A DNA stretch of 64,000 bases from Pseudomonadota bacterium (GTDB lineage: Bacteria; Pseudomonadota; Gammaproteobacteria; Xanthomonadales; SZUA-38), in assembly GCA_039033415.1 (NCBI GenBank), contig JBCCCR010000009.1, forward strand, positions 62,001 to 126,000. The letters run 5' to 3'. The translations under genes were made by a program, and so were the position numbers. The notes below the pieces were generated by a model. That model had not been told where the DNA came from, ran no database searches, and worked only from the letters and a program-made list of their open reading frames with translations. Below, one piece after another: positions 47,904 to 56,274 of this stretch (its first letter is position 1; every line of letters starts with the position of its first letter).

Positions 47904-48353
47904 ATGTCTTCTAACGCGCTGCAGAGCATTATTTGCCCAAAGCTTTGCTTGCTTAACCCGGCGTCAAAAGAGTTTTTGCTCTGCAAGAGAAAAGGAGAAG
48001 CGGACTTTGACCGCACCTATTCTTTTCCCGGCGGTAAAACAGAATTGTCCGACGAGTCGATTGAGGCCGGTATCCAGCGAGAGTTAGCCGAGGAACTTGG
48101 ATCAGTCTTTGCTTACGAACTTTCCTCCCAACTGTGTTTCCTAGTTGAGTACGTCAGAAGTGACAGCAAACATATGACTCTGCCTCACTTCTTCGGCGTT
48201 GCTTCAAAGGAGCAACACATCGATCTTAACGCAGAAGAATACAATGACTATGCTTGGACTCGGATAGAGGACATGGCGAAAATATCAGTAATCAAGAATG
48301 TACCAATGATCTGCGCCCTGCACCCTCTATTGAGCGCTCAGCGTGTTCAGTAG
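47904..48353 (+). CDS. Nudix hydrolase
   Basis: 149 residues. Nudix box GKTELSDESIEAGIQRELAEELG is seen (G, then six instead of the usual five residues, then E-x7-REL-x-EEL), so a one-residue insertion in the loop. Metal-dependent pyrophosphohydrolase on a nucleoside diphosphate-X. Its start is 3 nt after the RNR-like stop, so the pair is almost certainly co-translated and may share a nucleotide substrate. Convergent with the peptidase gene, 51 bp apart. Confidence 0.9.
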   Translation: MSSNALQSIICPKLCLLNPASKEFLLCKRKGEADFDRTYSFPGGKTELSDESIEAGIQRELAEELGSVFAYELSSQLCFLVEYVRSDSKHMTLPHFFGVASKEQHIDLNAEEYNDYAWTRIEDMAKISVIKNVPMICALHPLLSAQRVQ

Positions 48354-48404
48354 TCCGGATATGTGTTTCGGCAAGCGACTATGAAGCCTGTAAAGAAATC
48401 TCAG

Positions 48405-50675
48405 CTAATCAACATCCACGAAGATCTCGTTAGCAGAGTCGGTAAATCCCCTTGAATCCAGAAAACGCTTGACCGCCTCTACTTCAGAAGGGCCACGATT
48501 CTCTTTATCCATTGCGTAACGGCCAGAATTATTGTTGAGGCTCCATCGTTCATCTAGAAATCGCAACTCGCCGGCAATTCTTGCGGGCGCGCCGTTGATA
48601 AGAGTCGGATGCCCAAGCTCCATTGGCGTTCCGTCAGAATCCTCGCCAATTACATCCAGGCTCCCGACGTAAATGTCACCAAACTCGTCAACCACCCAGT
48701 TATAGACGGTCTGTCGGTCCAACTGTTTGAGAGTCACTTCAACGTCGACAGAGTAGTTGCGCGATATACAAAAATGCTGAGCAGGCTTCCTCAATTCGTA
48801 AAGGTTCTTTTCCTCGTGAGAGTAGATTTCAGTCGGAAACGCCAAGTCCCCGAAAATTCTGTCTGCTAGTGGGAGACGCTGGCGCTGCTTTATAAACTGC
48901 TCCCAAGCCAAAAGCATATCCAGAGTCTCCGCACTACTCTCGAATTCTTGCTTAGTTGTTTTTAGCCCCATTGATTCGTAGGCCAGGGTCAACCGACGAA
49001 ACCATTCTGTGTCATGGGAAACAACGCCAATCATTCCCGCGCTAATCGTTTCGCTAGCTCCGCCCGATGACGAAGTCGCGTCCACTAAAATGTCGAAACG
49101 AGTAATCGTTTCTGTTCTATATCGGATGCACCAAAAGAATCTCGGCAGTCGAGAAACCAGCAACTCAAACATTTCATCTTTCAAGTCCTCTGATTGGACC
49201 TGCTTTGATACGTCAAGCATCTCAGCTTTGTAGTCGTTCTGGTCTACGAGGAAAAGCTCCCAGCATGCCTCGTTCTGCATTGTCCAGTAAGGATCTGAGC
49301 CAATCAGCATTATTAGTGATTGAATATAGCGCCGAAACCGGAGCAAGTCTTCGAGGACTTGGCGGAATGGATTTCTAATCTTATGGTATAAGCCCAGGTG
49401 AACCGTACGCGGAACATAAACCAAATCATCCACTAAGTTACCCGCGTTACTCTTGCCGCCGGAGCCTGTATCTACGACATAGGGGCAAAGCACCTCTAGA
49501 ACGTCGCCTTCACTATTTTCTACGGCTTCGAAAGTAAGTCTCGCGAATGGACCAAGCGCGTCATCGTGACAGTAAAGCTTACGAATGGAGCAAGCTGAGT
49601 TTCGATGGCCGTAAAGTTCAGAACCAGGGTCGCCGGCGATCCTCAAGTCCTCAGCGTACTCGAATCCAGTTACGGTAATCAGGTGCCCATCAAGCTTTGG
49701 CCCCAGTTTCCCATCGCAGCGTTTGTACACGTCTACCCCCAGCAATAGAGGCTCCCTTTTTCGGGCTTGGTAGGCGTAAATGAGCGCTCTGAGGCGGTTG
49801 TTTCTGAAACTTGGTGAGTTTTTACTGTCCACCCTCGTTGGCGACACGGCGTATTGAACATACTCCAGATCAAATGCCGCGAGGGCATTTTTTACCAAGT
49901 CGGGAGTGAGACCATGTGTCCCGGAAAGCCGGAAGTCCTTTGCACGCCCCCATGATTGGGCCATTCGGGTGATGCTAGATGGTGATGGAATTTGTGTTTT
50001 TCGTGATGTCGGTACGCCATAAAAGTAGGACCACAACGCGCTTGATGCGCATGCGGCTACCGAACTGTCTTGCTCTTGAAACGGCAGGGTGGTCGGGATA
50101 GTTAGTTCCAATCCGAACAGGTTGACTGATTCCGACGTCGTAGTTTTGTATTCCCTGGAGAGTGCGCGCGAATCGCACTCGTCAGTTGCTTTATCGCCGG
50201 GAGAATAAGTATTTAGGCAAGTCCGTCCTACGAGTGCATTTTCGAGTGGCCGCACTACGACGAACCCGAGGTAGGCCTCGCTTAAAGAGGATTGAGACAA
50301 CGACGTCTCGGCTTGTCCTCTTATCAGCGCGATCAACTCTTTGCGGTAGAACGGCCTATTGTGGCTGGGATTCGCCTTCCCGCTAAAAAAATGCAGCCGG
50401 GTGCACAGTTTCCCAAAGTCGCGATGGCTTCGGACGTGGAAATTCGCGTAGTCTTCGAGAAAGTGCCGGTCTACGTATTCCTTTTCAATTACTACTGAAA
50501 GAGCTTTTTGTCGCGACAGATATCCGATGAGGTAAGAGACTTGTTTCTTTCGGAATATTGCCCGCAAATCCACATTCGAGCCAGCTAGAACTTGGCGAAC
50601 GATGCGGCCAAAAAGCGGCTTGGAAAATCCACAAACCTGTAAGCGGTCGTTGTAAAGAGGCAACTTCCCAATCAT
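48405..50675 (-). CDS. Unknown 756-residue protein with papain/C39-like cysteine peptidase core
   Basis: No signal peptide or membrane segment. Residues about 195-350 contain a papain-type pattern: FQEQDSSVAACASSALW, with Gln202 and Cys209, then DGHLITVTGF (His331) and AGDPGS (Asp349), in the order oxyanion-Gln, Cys, His, Asp. The remaining about 190 N-terminal and 400 C-terminal residues match nothing I recognise; the C-terminal part looks like a mixed alpha/beta domain with a possible sensor role. C39 transporters cut leader peptides, but no ABC transporter or membrane part is here. Function not assigned; a proteolytic effector is one possibility. 40 bp downstream of the 54-residue gene. 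Confidence 0.6.
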   Translation of the reverse strand: MIGKLPLYNDRLQVCGFSKPLFGRIVRQVLAGSNVDLRAIFRKKQVSYLIGYLSRQKALSVVIEKEYVDRHFLEDYANFHVRSHRDFGKLCTRLHFFSGKANPSHNRPFYRKELIALIRGQAETSLSQSSLSEAYLGFVVVRPLENALVGRTCLNTYSPGDKATDECDSRALSREYKTTTSESVNLFGLELTIPTTLPFQEQDSSVAACASSALWSYFYGVPTSRKTQIPSPSSITRMAQSWGRAKDFRLSGTHGLTPDLVKNALAAFDLEYVQYAVSPTRVDSKNSPSFRNNRLRALIYAYQARKREPLLLGVDVYKRCDGKLGPKLDGHLITVTGFEYAEDLRIAGDPGSELYGHRNSACSIRKLYCHDDALGPFARLTFEAVENSEGDVLEVLCPYVVDTGSGGKSNAGNLVDDLVYVPRTVHLGLYHKIRNPFRQVLEDLLRFRRYIQSLIMLIGSDPYWTMQNEACWELFLVDQNDYKAEMLDVSKQVQSEDLKDEMFELLVSRLPRFFWCIRYRTETITRFDILVDATSSSGGASETISAGMIGVVSHDTEWFRRLTLAYESMGLKTTKQEFESSAETLDMLLAWEQFIKQRQRLPLADRIFGDLAFPTEIYSHEEKNLYELRKPAQHFCISRNYSVDVEVTLKQLDRQTVYNWVVDEFGDIYVGSLDVIGEDSDGTPMELGHPTLINGAPARIAGELRFLDERWSLNNNSGRYAMDKENRGPSEVEAVKRFLDSRGFTDSANEIFVDVD

Positions 50676-50714
50676 GAAAACAGGAGAAACTAACGCTCAC
50701 ACAGAGAGCCCGAA

Positions 50715-50879
50715 TTACCTCGGGTTGTGGAAGCAAAATTCGCGTTCTTTGTCCTCGTCTGACAGATCGAAATCGCGTCGCATCGTCTCAACTTCGTCTT
50801 CTAGGTCCGGGAAGAATTCCTTTACTTTTCGTGCAAACGCCTCGGATTTCTCCAAATCTTGTTTTTCTTGGGCTGCCAT
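50715..50879 (-). CDS. 54-residue acidic protein upstream of the peptidase-like gene
   Basis: ATG 50879 (a TTG start at 50954 would make 79 residues). Highly charged, helix-like, Glu/Asp/Lys-rich (MAAQEKQDLEKSEAFARKV...), ending CFHNPR with one Cys. No known domain. Its position 40 bp upstream of the peptidase-like gene on the same strand is like an inhibitor, antitoxin or peptide substrate, but nothing in the sequence proves it. Confidence 0.5.
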   Translation of the reverse strand: MAAQEKQDLEKSEAFARKVKEFFPDLEDEVETMRRDFDLSDEDKEREFCFHNPR

Positions 50880-51232
50880 TTTGGTGTCTGGGTTGTTGTC
50901 TGTTTTGGGATAAAAAACCGCCGCATGATATTCCGAAGTAGCAAGGGGAGTCAAAATCGGCTGTTCGGCAGCAAAAACTCTCTGAAAACCAACGCCTTAA
51001 AAACTAGATGTGACTTCTTGCAACGCCATCTCATCTGATTGACTCAACCTACATTGAGAAGAATAGCTAACGACTGCCAATAGGAAATTACCTGGGTACA
51101 GACAAATTTCGGCAATTTTCCACCTGCGACCCGTGCCAAGCCACAAGAAAACTTAGGTTGCGTTTTAGGGGCAATTCAATGAATATTTGGAACGTATAAC
51201 CTTTTTTATCAGTGATTTATATCATTTATTGC
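50880..51232. other. AT-rich right end of the island
   Basis: 353 bp with no convincing gene. It holds the candidate arm site TTAGGGGCAA and an 8-mer TAGGAAAT (51081) that also occurs at the left end (42275). Confidence 0.5.
51165..51174. repeat. Candidate integrase arm-type site, right
   Basis: TTAGGGGCAA, about 60 bp inside attR. Matches the left-end sites at 42303 (9 of 9 bases) and, inverted, at 42346 (10 of 10). Confidence 0.45.
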
Positions 51233-51251
51233 ACTCCCGCCGCCTCCACCA
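51233..51251 (+). repeat. attR: attR core (displaced ssrA 3' end)
   Basis: Exact 19-bp copy of the ssrA 3' end; the bases on either side differ. Confidence 0.92.
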
Positions 51252-51260
51252 CTTTTAGGT

Positions 51261-51277
51261 TTGCCGCTCTGCGGCAA
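51261..51277 (+). repeat. Hairpin after attR, possible relic of the original ssrA terminator
   Basis: TTGCCGC / GCGGCAA with a 3-nt loop, 10 bp after the att copy, without a good T-run. It is in the place the tmRNA terminator would have had before integration. Confidence 0.35.
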
Positions 51278-51364
51278 TCTGCCGACCGGCTGTTCCACAG
51301 CGTTAGCAACGGGAGACTTCCCTAGCTAACCGCAGCCGCACTCACAGGTAGTTTGCCAAGACTC

Positions 51365-54300
51365 CTACAATTCAAAGCCATCAGCAAAAACGGCTTCCTC
51401 CAGCTCAACCAAGACCGCTTGGCCGCTGAGGCAGTTGTTGCTGTAGACCGACTCGCCGCTGACGGCCTGCACGCAGGCCCCGATAAAGCCGGTGAATCCG
51501 TTGCCGGGGAGCTGAATGTCTTGTGACAGCGGCAGCTCTTCACCGGCCAGGATTGGGCCAATGGGTACCCGGATAAGCTCGGCGTCGGCTTCGTCGATCG
51601 CGGCATCCGGGGACAGGCGGAACACCACCTCGGTGGCCGCCGCATCCTGGCCGCCGTCATTGCGCACCGTCAGGCTCAGCGTCACGCGACCATTGCGACT
51701 GATCCCGGTGTCCACGCTGCCGTCTTGCGCTAGCAGGTCGACCGGTCCTTCACATGCGCTGGCGCGGCTGGCGCTGGCGGTCACCGGAGCCGAGGTTGCA
51801 CCCTCGTCGTCCACGGCAAACACACCTACCTCGTAAGTGCCCGCACCGGCGCACAGCGCCTCGGTGCTAATGGCCCAGTCGCTGCCGCTGCCGCTGAGAT
51901 TCACGCTGACTTCCTCGCCCGAAGGACGGGTCACCAGCGCCACCACTTCAGCAACCGTGCCGGTGGTGGTGACCTGGGCAACGCTCAGGGGCGTTGCCAC
52001 AGCGGTCAGCGTTGCCGGCAGCGTGATCTCTCCAATCAGCGGATCGTCACCGGCCAGCAGGATGCCGTTGCCCAAAGAAAACAGTCGCGACCGAAACCCG
52101 TCGATGAACTCGTTGACGATCCCGTTGCCGTTGTCGTCCAGACCGGGGGTCTGGCTGTTGGAGCGATACCGCAGCGCGCTTCGCGCGACCAGAAACGCAC
52201 TACGCAGGCGCGCCCCGTTCAGCACCTGGTTCCAGAAAAAGCGCGAAAACGAAATCTGTCCATTCTGCTGGAACGTCGCGGCCTGTCCGGCGGCTGTCGA
52301 CACGATTACGCTGCGGCGTTTGTCCACGGGAGGCACCAGCGCACTGGCAAAGCTGCCGGCGTTGTCCGCATCGATCACCACCGTTATCTCTCCCGGCAGC
52401 GTCTCCTGCGCCGTATCCAGAAAACTGTCCAGCGCCGACGGAGAGAGTGTGTCGACGCCCGACAGCACCAGACTGCCGCCCTCCTCCGGCGCAATCAGGT
52501 AGAGGATCAGGTCCTGCGCATTTTCGGTGCCGAAGTTTTCGATGGCGTCCTGCAGGGCCGCAAGAGACGGATTTCCGTCACGCCCGGAGGAACCGGCAAA
52601 AGTCAGGAACCGCAGGGAGTCGCAGCTGTCATCCAGACAGCTTTCCCCGTCTGGGCCGTAACCCTGCTGCAGCAGCGCCCGATAGGCCAGCTCGCTGTTC
52701 ACCCGACCGGCGGTGCCCAGGAGACCAGGACCAGCCGCGCCGGCCAGGATAATGGCCTTTCGCCGCAGCGGATTGTCGACCGTCACCGAGGTCAGCGTTG
52801 CGTTGCTGGTATTGCCAAAGCTGTCGCTGGCGTAAACGGCAATGTTATAGGTCCCAGGAACGTTGAAAATATCGGCGGTGACGGTGAACTCATCGCCGCC
52901 CACCGCAACAAACTCCAGCTGCGGTAACCCCTCAATGGGATTATCGGGCGATGCCGGGATAAACCCCGGCGGCCGCAGAATCGCAAACACCCGCTGTACA
53001 CCGTCCGGGTCCAGCACCGTCGCGCTCAGCGTTGCGCTACTGCCGCTGTCGATGATCTGCGCCCCTGACAGCGCCTGAATCGACGGCGCTTCTCCGGCAA
53101 GGAGAATGTCGCTGCCGATGATCTGCCCGGCCACCGCATCGAGGTCGGCCTGTTCGTTGGCCACGCCGTTGGCGTTGGCGTCGACCTGTGGCGTCTGATC
53201 TTGAAAGGACTCAGAAACCAGGGTCGAGGCAGACTCAAAAGCCACCCCGACCGTTTCGCCGCTCAGAATCTGGCCCCAGAATCCGTTCGAGAACGACAGC
53301 GATCCCTGGCTGACAAAGTAAGCGTTCTGGCTGCCCATGGCGCTGGTGATCACCGTGCGTCCGGGCGACGCCAGCGGCGCAATGAAGGAACCCGACTGGC
53401 AAGCGTCATAGATTACGGTCAGCGGGACACCGGGGTTGGCCGCCTGGAATTCGTCCAGCAACGCATCGAGCTCACCCGAGGCCAGCAGTTCCGTGCCGCT
53501 CATCCGAAAGGTCTGGTCACCACCGTGGTCCACCAGGTACACCAGCAGACTGTCGATATCCTCGACAAAGTCGCCGCGCAGCGCTGCCGCCAGCTCCGCC
53601 ACTGTGGCATCACCATCCACGTCATCCGCCAACCCGTTCTGGTCCAGATCCAGGCTCTGGTCAGCGGAGAGGTATTGAATGCGATCTTTGGTATAGCCGC
53701 TGAAGCTCAGCACGCGCACGGCAAAATTGGCGTTGGCCTGGGTGGCTTCCCACAGGGCGTTACCCGGATAGGGTCCGCCACCGGTCACCACGATGGCCCG
53801 GTCTTGCGACGGCAACCCCGGCGGCGCCAGGATTTGAAGCCGATCGTTCCCCGCTTCGGCCACGTGGAGTCGGTTGTCCCCGGTGATCGCCAGGCCCACT
53901 GGCAGATAGAGACTGCCCGGGTAATGACCGCGCTGTCCCACCGCAATAAACGGGTTCAGGTCAGGATCAAAGATCAGCACCCGGTCTCTGAACAGGTCCG
54001 ATGCAAAGACCCGCCCGTCAGCCGCAACCGTCAGGCCCTGCACCAGGTCCATGCGATCGCCGTTGAACAGCGGATCAAACACCTCCTGCTGGATCACGCC
54101 AGCCGGCGACACGCGCATGATGCGGCCGTCGAACGCGGTGCCGGCAAAGTCGGTACCTCGGTCGGTGATATACACCGAGCCGTTGCCCGCGGCGATGGCG
54201 CCGACCCGCTTGAATCCGTCCGACGCCCCGACAATGGATGTCCAGGTGGTTTGGTGTACACAGGAGTTGGAGAATACGGCCACGCTCGGCGCACCGGAGG

Positions 54301-56134
54301 CGTCGTCCAGTACGTAGACCGTGCCACCCGCGTCGACAGCTACGTCAATCGGGCTGCCTATTCCGGCCGGCGAATCGCAGCGGGAGATAAGATCGCCGGT
54401 GGTCGACAGGCGCACCAAATCGTTCTGGGCCGAATCGGTCACCCACAGATCGCCGGAAGGTCCGATGGCCAGGCCCCGTGGGTTGAAGGACCCAGCGTCA
54501 GAAACGCTGTCAAGCTGACGCCGCAGAACACCCTGACTGTTGAATACCTGGATCCGACGGTTTTGCTCATCGGTGACGTAAGAGTTGCCGAAGGCATCCA
54601 CCGCCACATCGACCGGGATCCGGAACTGGCCAGGCCCCCGGCCGGCGGAACCAAAGCTGTAGCGCAGGACACCGTCGGATCCCCGGAGCTCGATCCGGTT
54701 CGTGGCGAAGCCCGAGATAACCACTGACGAATCGGCAAGGGTTGCCACGTCCGCGACCTGACCGGTATCTACGCGAAATTCGCGAACCAGGCCCCCTGTT
54801 CCCGGATCATAAGTCTTGATGACGCCGAAAGCGTCCTCGACCACCAGCAGAAGTCCGCTGCGTCCGTCGATGTGTGCCGCCAGAGCCCGGGTCAGCGGAA
54901 AGGGGCTCTGCCCGCCGTCGACGAACAGACGCCGAAAGTTACCCTCCAGGTCGAACACCTGGATGCGCTGGTTAAAGGTATCTACCACAAAGACCTCACC
55001 GCGCACCTGATCCACGGCCAAGCCGAAAGGCCCATTGAAGCCCGGCTGATCGGCACCGAACTCGCCAATTCCCGCACCCTCACTACCCCAGGAAAACAGC
55101 TCCGTTCCCTCGGGGTTGTACTTGGTCACTTGGAACTCACTGGAGCGGAGCACGTAAATGTTGCCTTCACTATCCAGATCCACCGCAACCGGGTTGCCCG
55201 AGATGCCGAGAATCTCCATCAGCAAATTGCCGTCTGGATCGAACTTGACGAGCTTTTGCCTCGAGTTGTCTAGCACATAAAGGTTTTCATCCGAATCGAG
55301 GCTCACGTCTGACAGGCTCCGAAACTGACCCGGCCCCGAGCCCTCGCCGCCAAAACGCTGCACCAGCGCGCCGTCCGCCGCGTACTTCTGCACGTCAAAA
55401 CTCAGAATGTCGGTAAAGTAAAGGAAACCCCGGGTGTCCGTGGAGATGCCGGAGTTATTGAAATACCAGGGGCGCTTGAGCTGCGGGAGCATCCGCTCAT
55501 AGGCCAACGGGGGCTTGGCGGTGCCGTTAACCGTCACACCGGTACCACCGGCACCTAGGCCAACCAAATCCATAAACTCAAAATCATCGACGGTGTTGTC
55601 CGGGTAAAGGCGGATCTCCACGGAGCTGGCGATGTCCGGCGGCAGCGAGGTCAGGTCGAACAGCAGGTCAAAAGGCGTCGTCGCATCGTCAGGGATCGGC
55701 TGCACGTCCACATCCGACGAAAAGCCGTCCAGGCTCGTGCGCAGGCGCACAAACAGTCCGGACGCGATGGAAAAACTGCCGGCCGAATAGCTCAACGATT
55801 CAAAGTTCAGCACATTCAGCGGACCAGGCGTCAGCGTAAACGTCAGGTATTCATCGGCGTTAAACGGCTGATCGGCGAACACGGGCCAAAATGGCGCTCG
55901 GTTGGCAAAGGCGTTTGGCATGTTCTGCTGCAGCATGCTGGCACTGAGACCCGGATCAACCACGTCCGTCGGCATGGGCGTGGAGTCAAAAAGACAGGTC
56001 GGAAGGAATGGGTCGAAGCAGTTGGTTGGCTGTTCATCGGTGAGGTCGGGCGCATAACGAACCAGGATGTCAGCAGAAGCCTCGCCGGCGGTCATCAGCA
56101 GGACCAGCAGCGCGGCCGAAATTTTCTTCAGCAA
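51365..56134 (-). CDS. Giant secreted NHL-repeat protein with tandem caspase-like domains
   Basis: 1589 residues. A signal peptide (MLKKISAALLVLLMTAGEASAD) leads into a beta-sandwich N-terminal part. About 12 NHL repeats (GFLYFTDILSFDVQKY, NIYVLRSSEFQVTKY, SYVTDEQNRRIQVF) form one or two propellers to about residue 790. A clan-CD caspase-like domain follows with catalytic His870 (YLVDHGGD) and Cys912 (IYDACQSGS), separated by 42. A second copy (about 1130-1330) has Pro1216 and Asp1257 at those places, so it is dead. An Ig-like/DUF11-like tail ends in AVFADGFEL, the same type of ending as the other giant protein. It may be a secreted self-processing or surface protease. Located right beside attR. 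Confidence 0.85.
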   Translation of the reverse strand: MLKKISAALLVLLMTAGEASADILVRYAPDLTDEQPTNCFDPFLPTCLFDSTPMPTDVVDPGLSASMLQQNMPNAFANRAPFWPVFADQPFNADEYLTFTLTPGPLNVLNFESLSYSAGSFSIASGLFVRLRTSLDGFSSDVDVQPIPDDATTPFDLLFDLTSLPPDIASSVEIRLYPDNTVDDFEFMDLVGLGAGGTGVTVNGTAKPPLAYERMLPQLKRPWYFNNSGISTDTRGFLYFTDILSFDVQKYAADGALVQRFGGEGSGPGQFRSLSDVSLDSDENLYVLDNSRQKLVKFDPDGNLLMEILGISGNPVAVDLDSEGNIYVLRSSEFQVTKYNPEGTELFSWGSEGAGIGEFGADQPGFNGPFGLAVDQVRGEVFVVDTFNQRIQVFDLEGNFRRLFVDGGQSPFPLTRALAAHIDGRSGLLLVVEDAFGVIKTYDPGTGGLVREFRVDTGQVADVATLADSSVVISGFATNRIELRGSDGVLRYSFGSAGRGPGQFRIPVDVAVDAFGNSYVTDEQNRRIQVFNSQGVLRRQLDSVSDAGSFNPRGLAIGPSGDLWVTDSAQNDLVRLSTTGDLISRCDSPAGIGSPIDVAVDAGGTVYVLDDASGAPSVAVFSNSCVHQTTWTSIVGASDGFKRVGAIAAGNGSVYITDRGTDFAGTAFDGRIMRVSPAGVIQQEVFDPLFNGDRMDLVQGLTVAADGRVFASDLFRDRVLIFDPDLNPFIAVGQRGHYPGSLYLPVGLAITGDNRLHVAEAGNDRLQILAPPGLPSQDRAIVVTGGGPYPGNALWEATQANANFAVRVLSFSGYTKDRIQYLSADQSLDLDQNGLADDVDGDATVAELAAALRGDFVEDIDSLLVYLVDHGGDQTFRMSGTELLASGELDALLDEFQAANPGVPLTVIYDACQSGSFIAPLASPGRTVITSAMGSQNAYFVSQGSLSFSNGFWGQILSGETVGVAFESASTLVSESFQDQTPQVDANANGVANEQADLDAVAGQIIGSDILLAGEAPSIQALSGAQIIDSGSSATLSATVLDPDGVQRVFAILRPPGFIPASPDNPIEGLPQLEFVAVGGDEFTVTADIFNVPGTYNIAVYASDSFGNTSNATLTSVTVDNPLRRKAIILAGAAGPGLLGTAGRVNSELAYRALLQQGYGPDGESCLDDSCDSLRFLTFAGSSGRDGNPSLAALQDAIENFGTENAQDLILYLIAPEEGGSLVLSGVDTLSPSALDSFLDTAQETLPGEITVVIDADNAGSFASALVPPVDKRRSVIVSTAAGQAATFQQNGQISFSRFFWNQVLNGARLRSAFLVARSALRYRSNSQTPGLDDNGNGIVNEFIDGFRSRLFSLGNGILLAGDDPLIGEITLPATLTAVATPLSVAQVTTTGTVAEVVALVTRPSGEEVSVNLSGSGSDWAISTEALCAGAGTYEVGVFAVDDEGATSAPVTASASRASACEGPVDLLAQDGSVDTGISRNGRVTLSLTVRNDGGQDAAATEVVFRLSPDAAIDEADAELIRVPIGPILAGEELPLSQDIQLPGNGFTGFIGACVQAVSGESVYSNNCLSGQAVLVELEEAVFADGFEL

Positions 56135-56274
56135 TTTATTCCCCTTCCCTGAGTACCCGGGGCCAGAATACCACCGTTAGCGAAAGAGGTTTCGGGCTGC
56201 CAGCAACCGTCGGGCCGGGCCCTGCTTGGGGCACCAGAACCAGCGGCCGCCGATGTAAAACGCTGCGGCGGGCG

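Larger units (their letters stand above)
42172..51251. mobile_element. Integrative genomic island in the 3' end of ssrA
   Basis: About 9.06 kb bounded by a 19-bp exact direct repeat (42172-42190 and 51233-51251) equal to the ssrA 3' end. It carries an integrase as the first gene, and visibly AT-richer DNA with different codon use from the surrounding high-GC genes. Cargo: DNA/RNA amino-methyltransferase, class-II-RNR-like protein, Nudix, papain-like peptidase protein, small acidic protein. No plasmid or phage structural genes and no conjugation genes, so it is not self-transmissible by what is visible. Confidence 0.9.

Noticed and set aside
42172-51251. Island as a prophage or conjugative element
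   Set aside because: No phage structural, lysis, replication, relaxase or type IV secretion gene is present.
42190-51251. CRISPR array or toxin-antitoxin pair in the island
   Set aside because: No periodic repeats were seen; the 54-residue gene plus a 756-residue partner does not fit a known toxin-antitoxin family.
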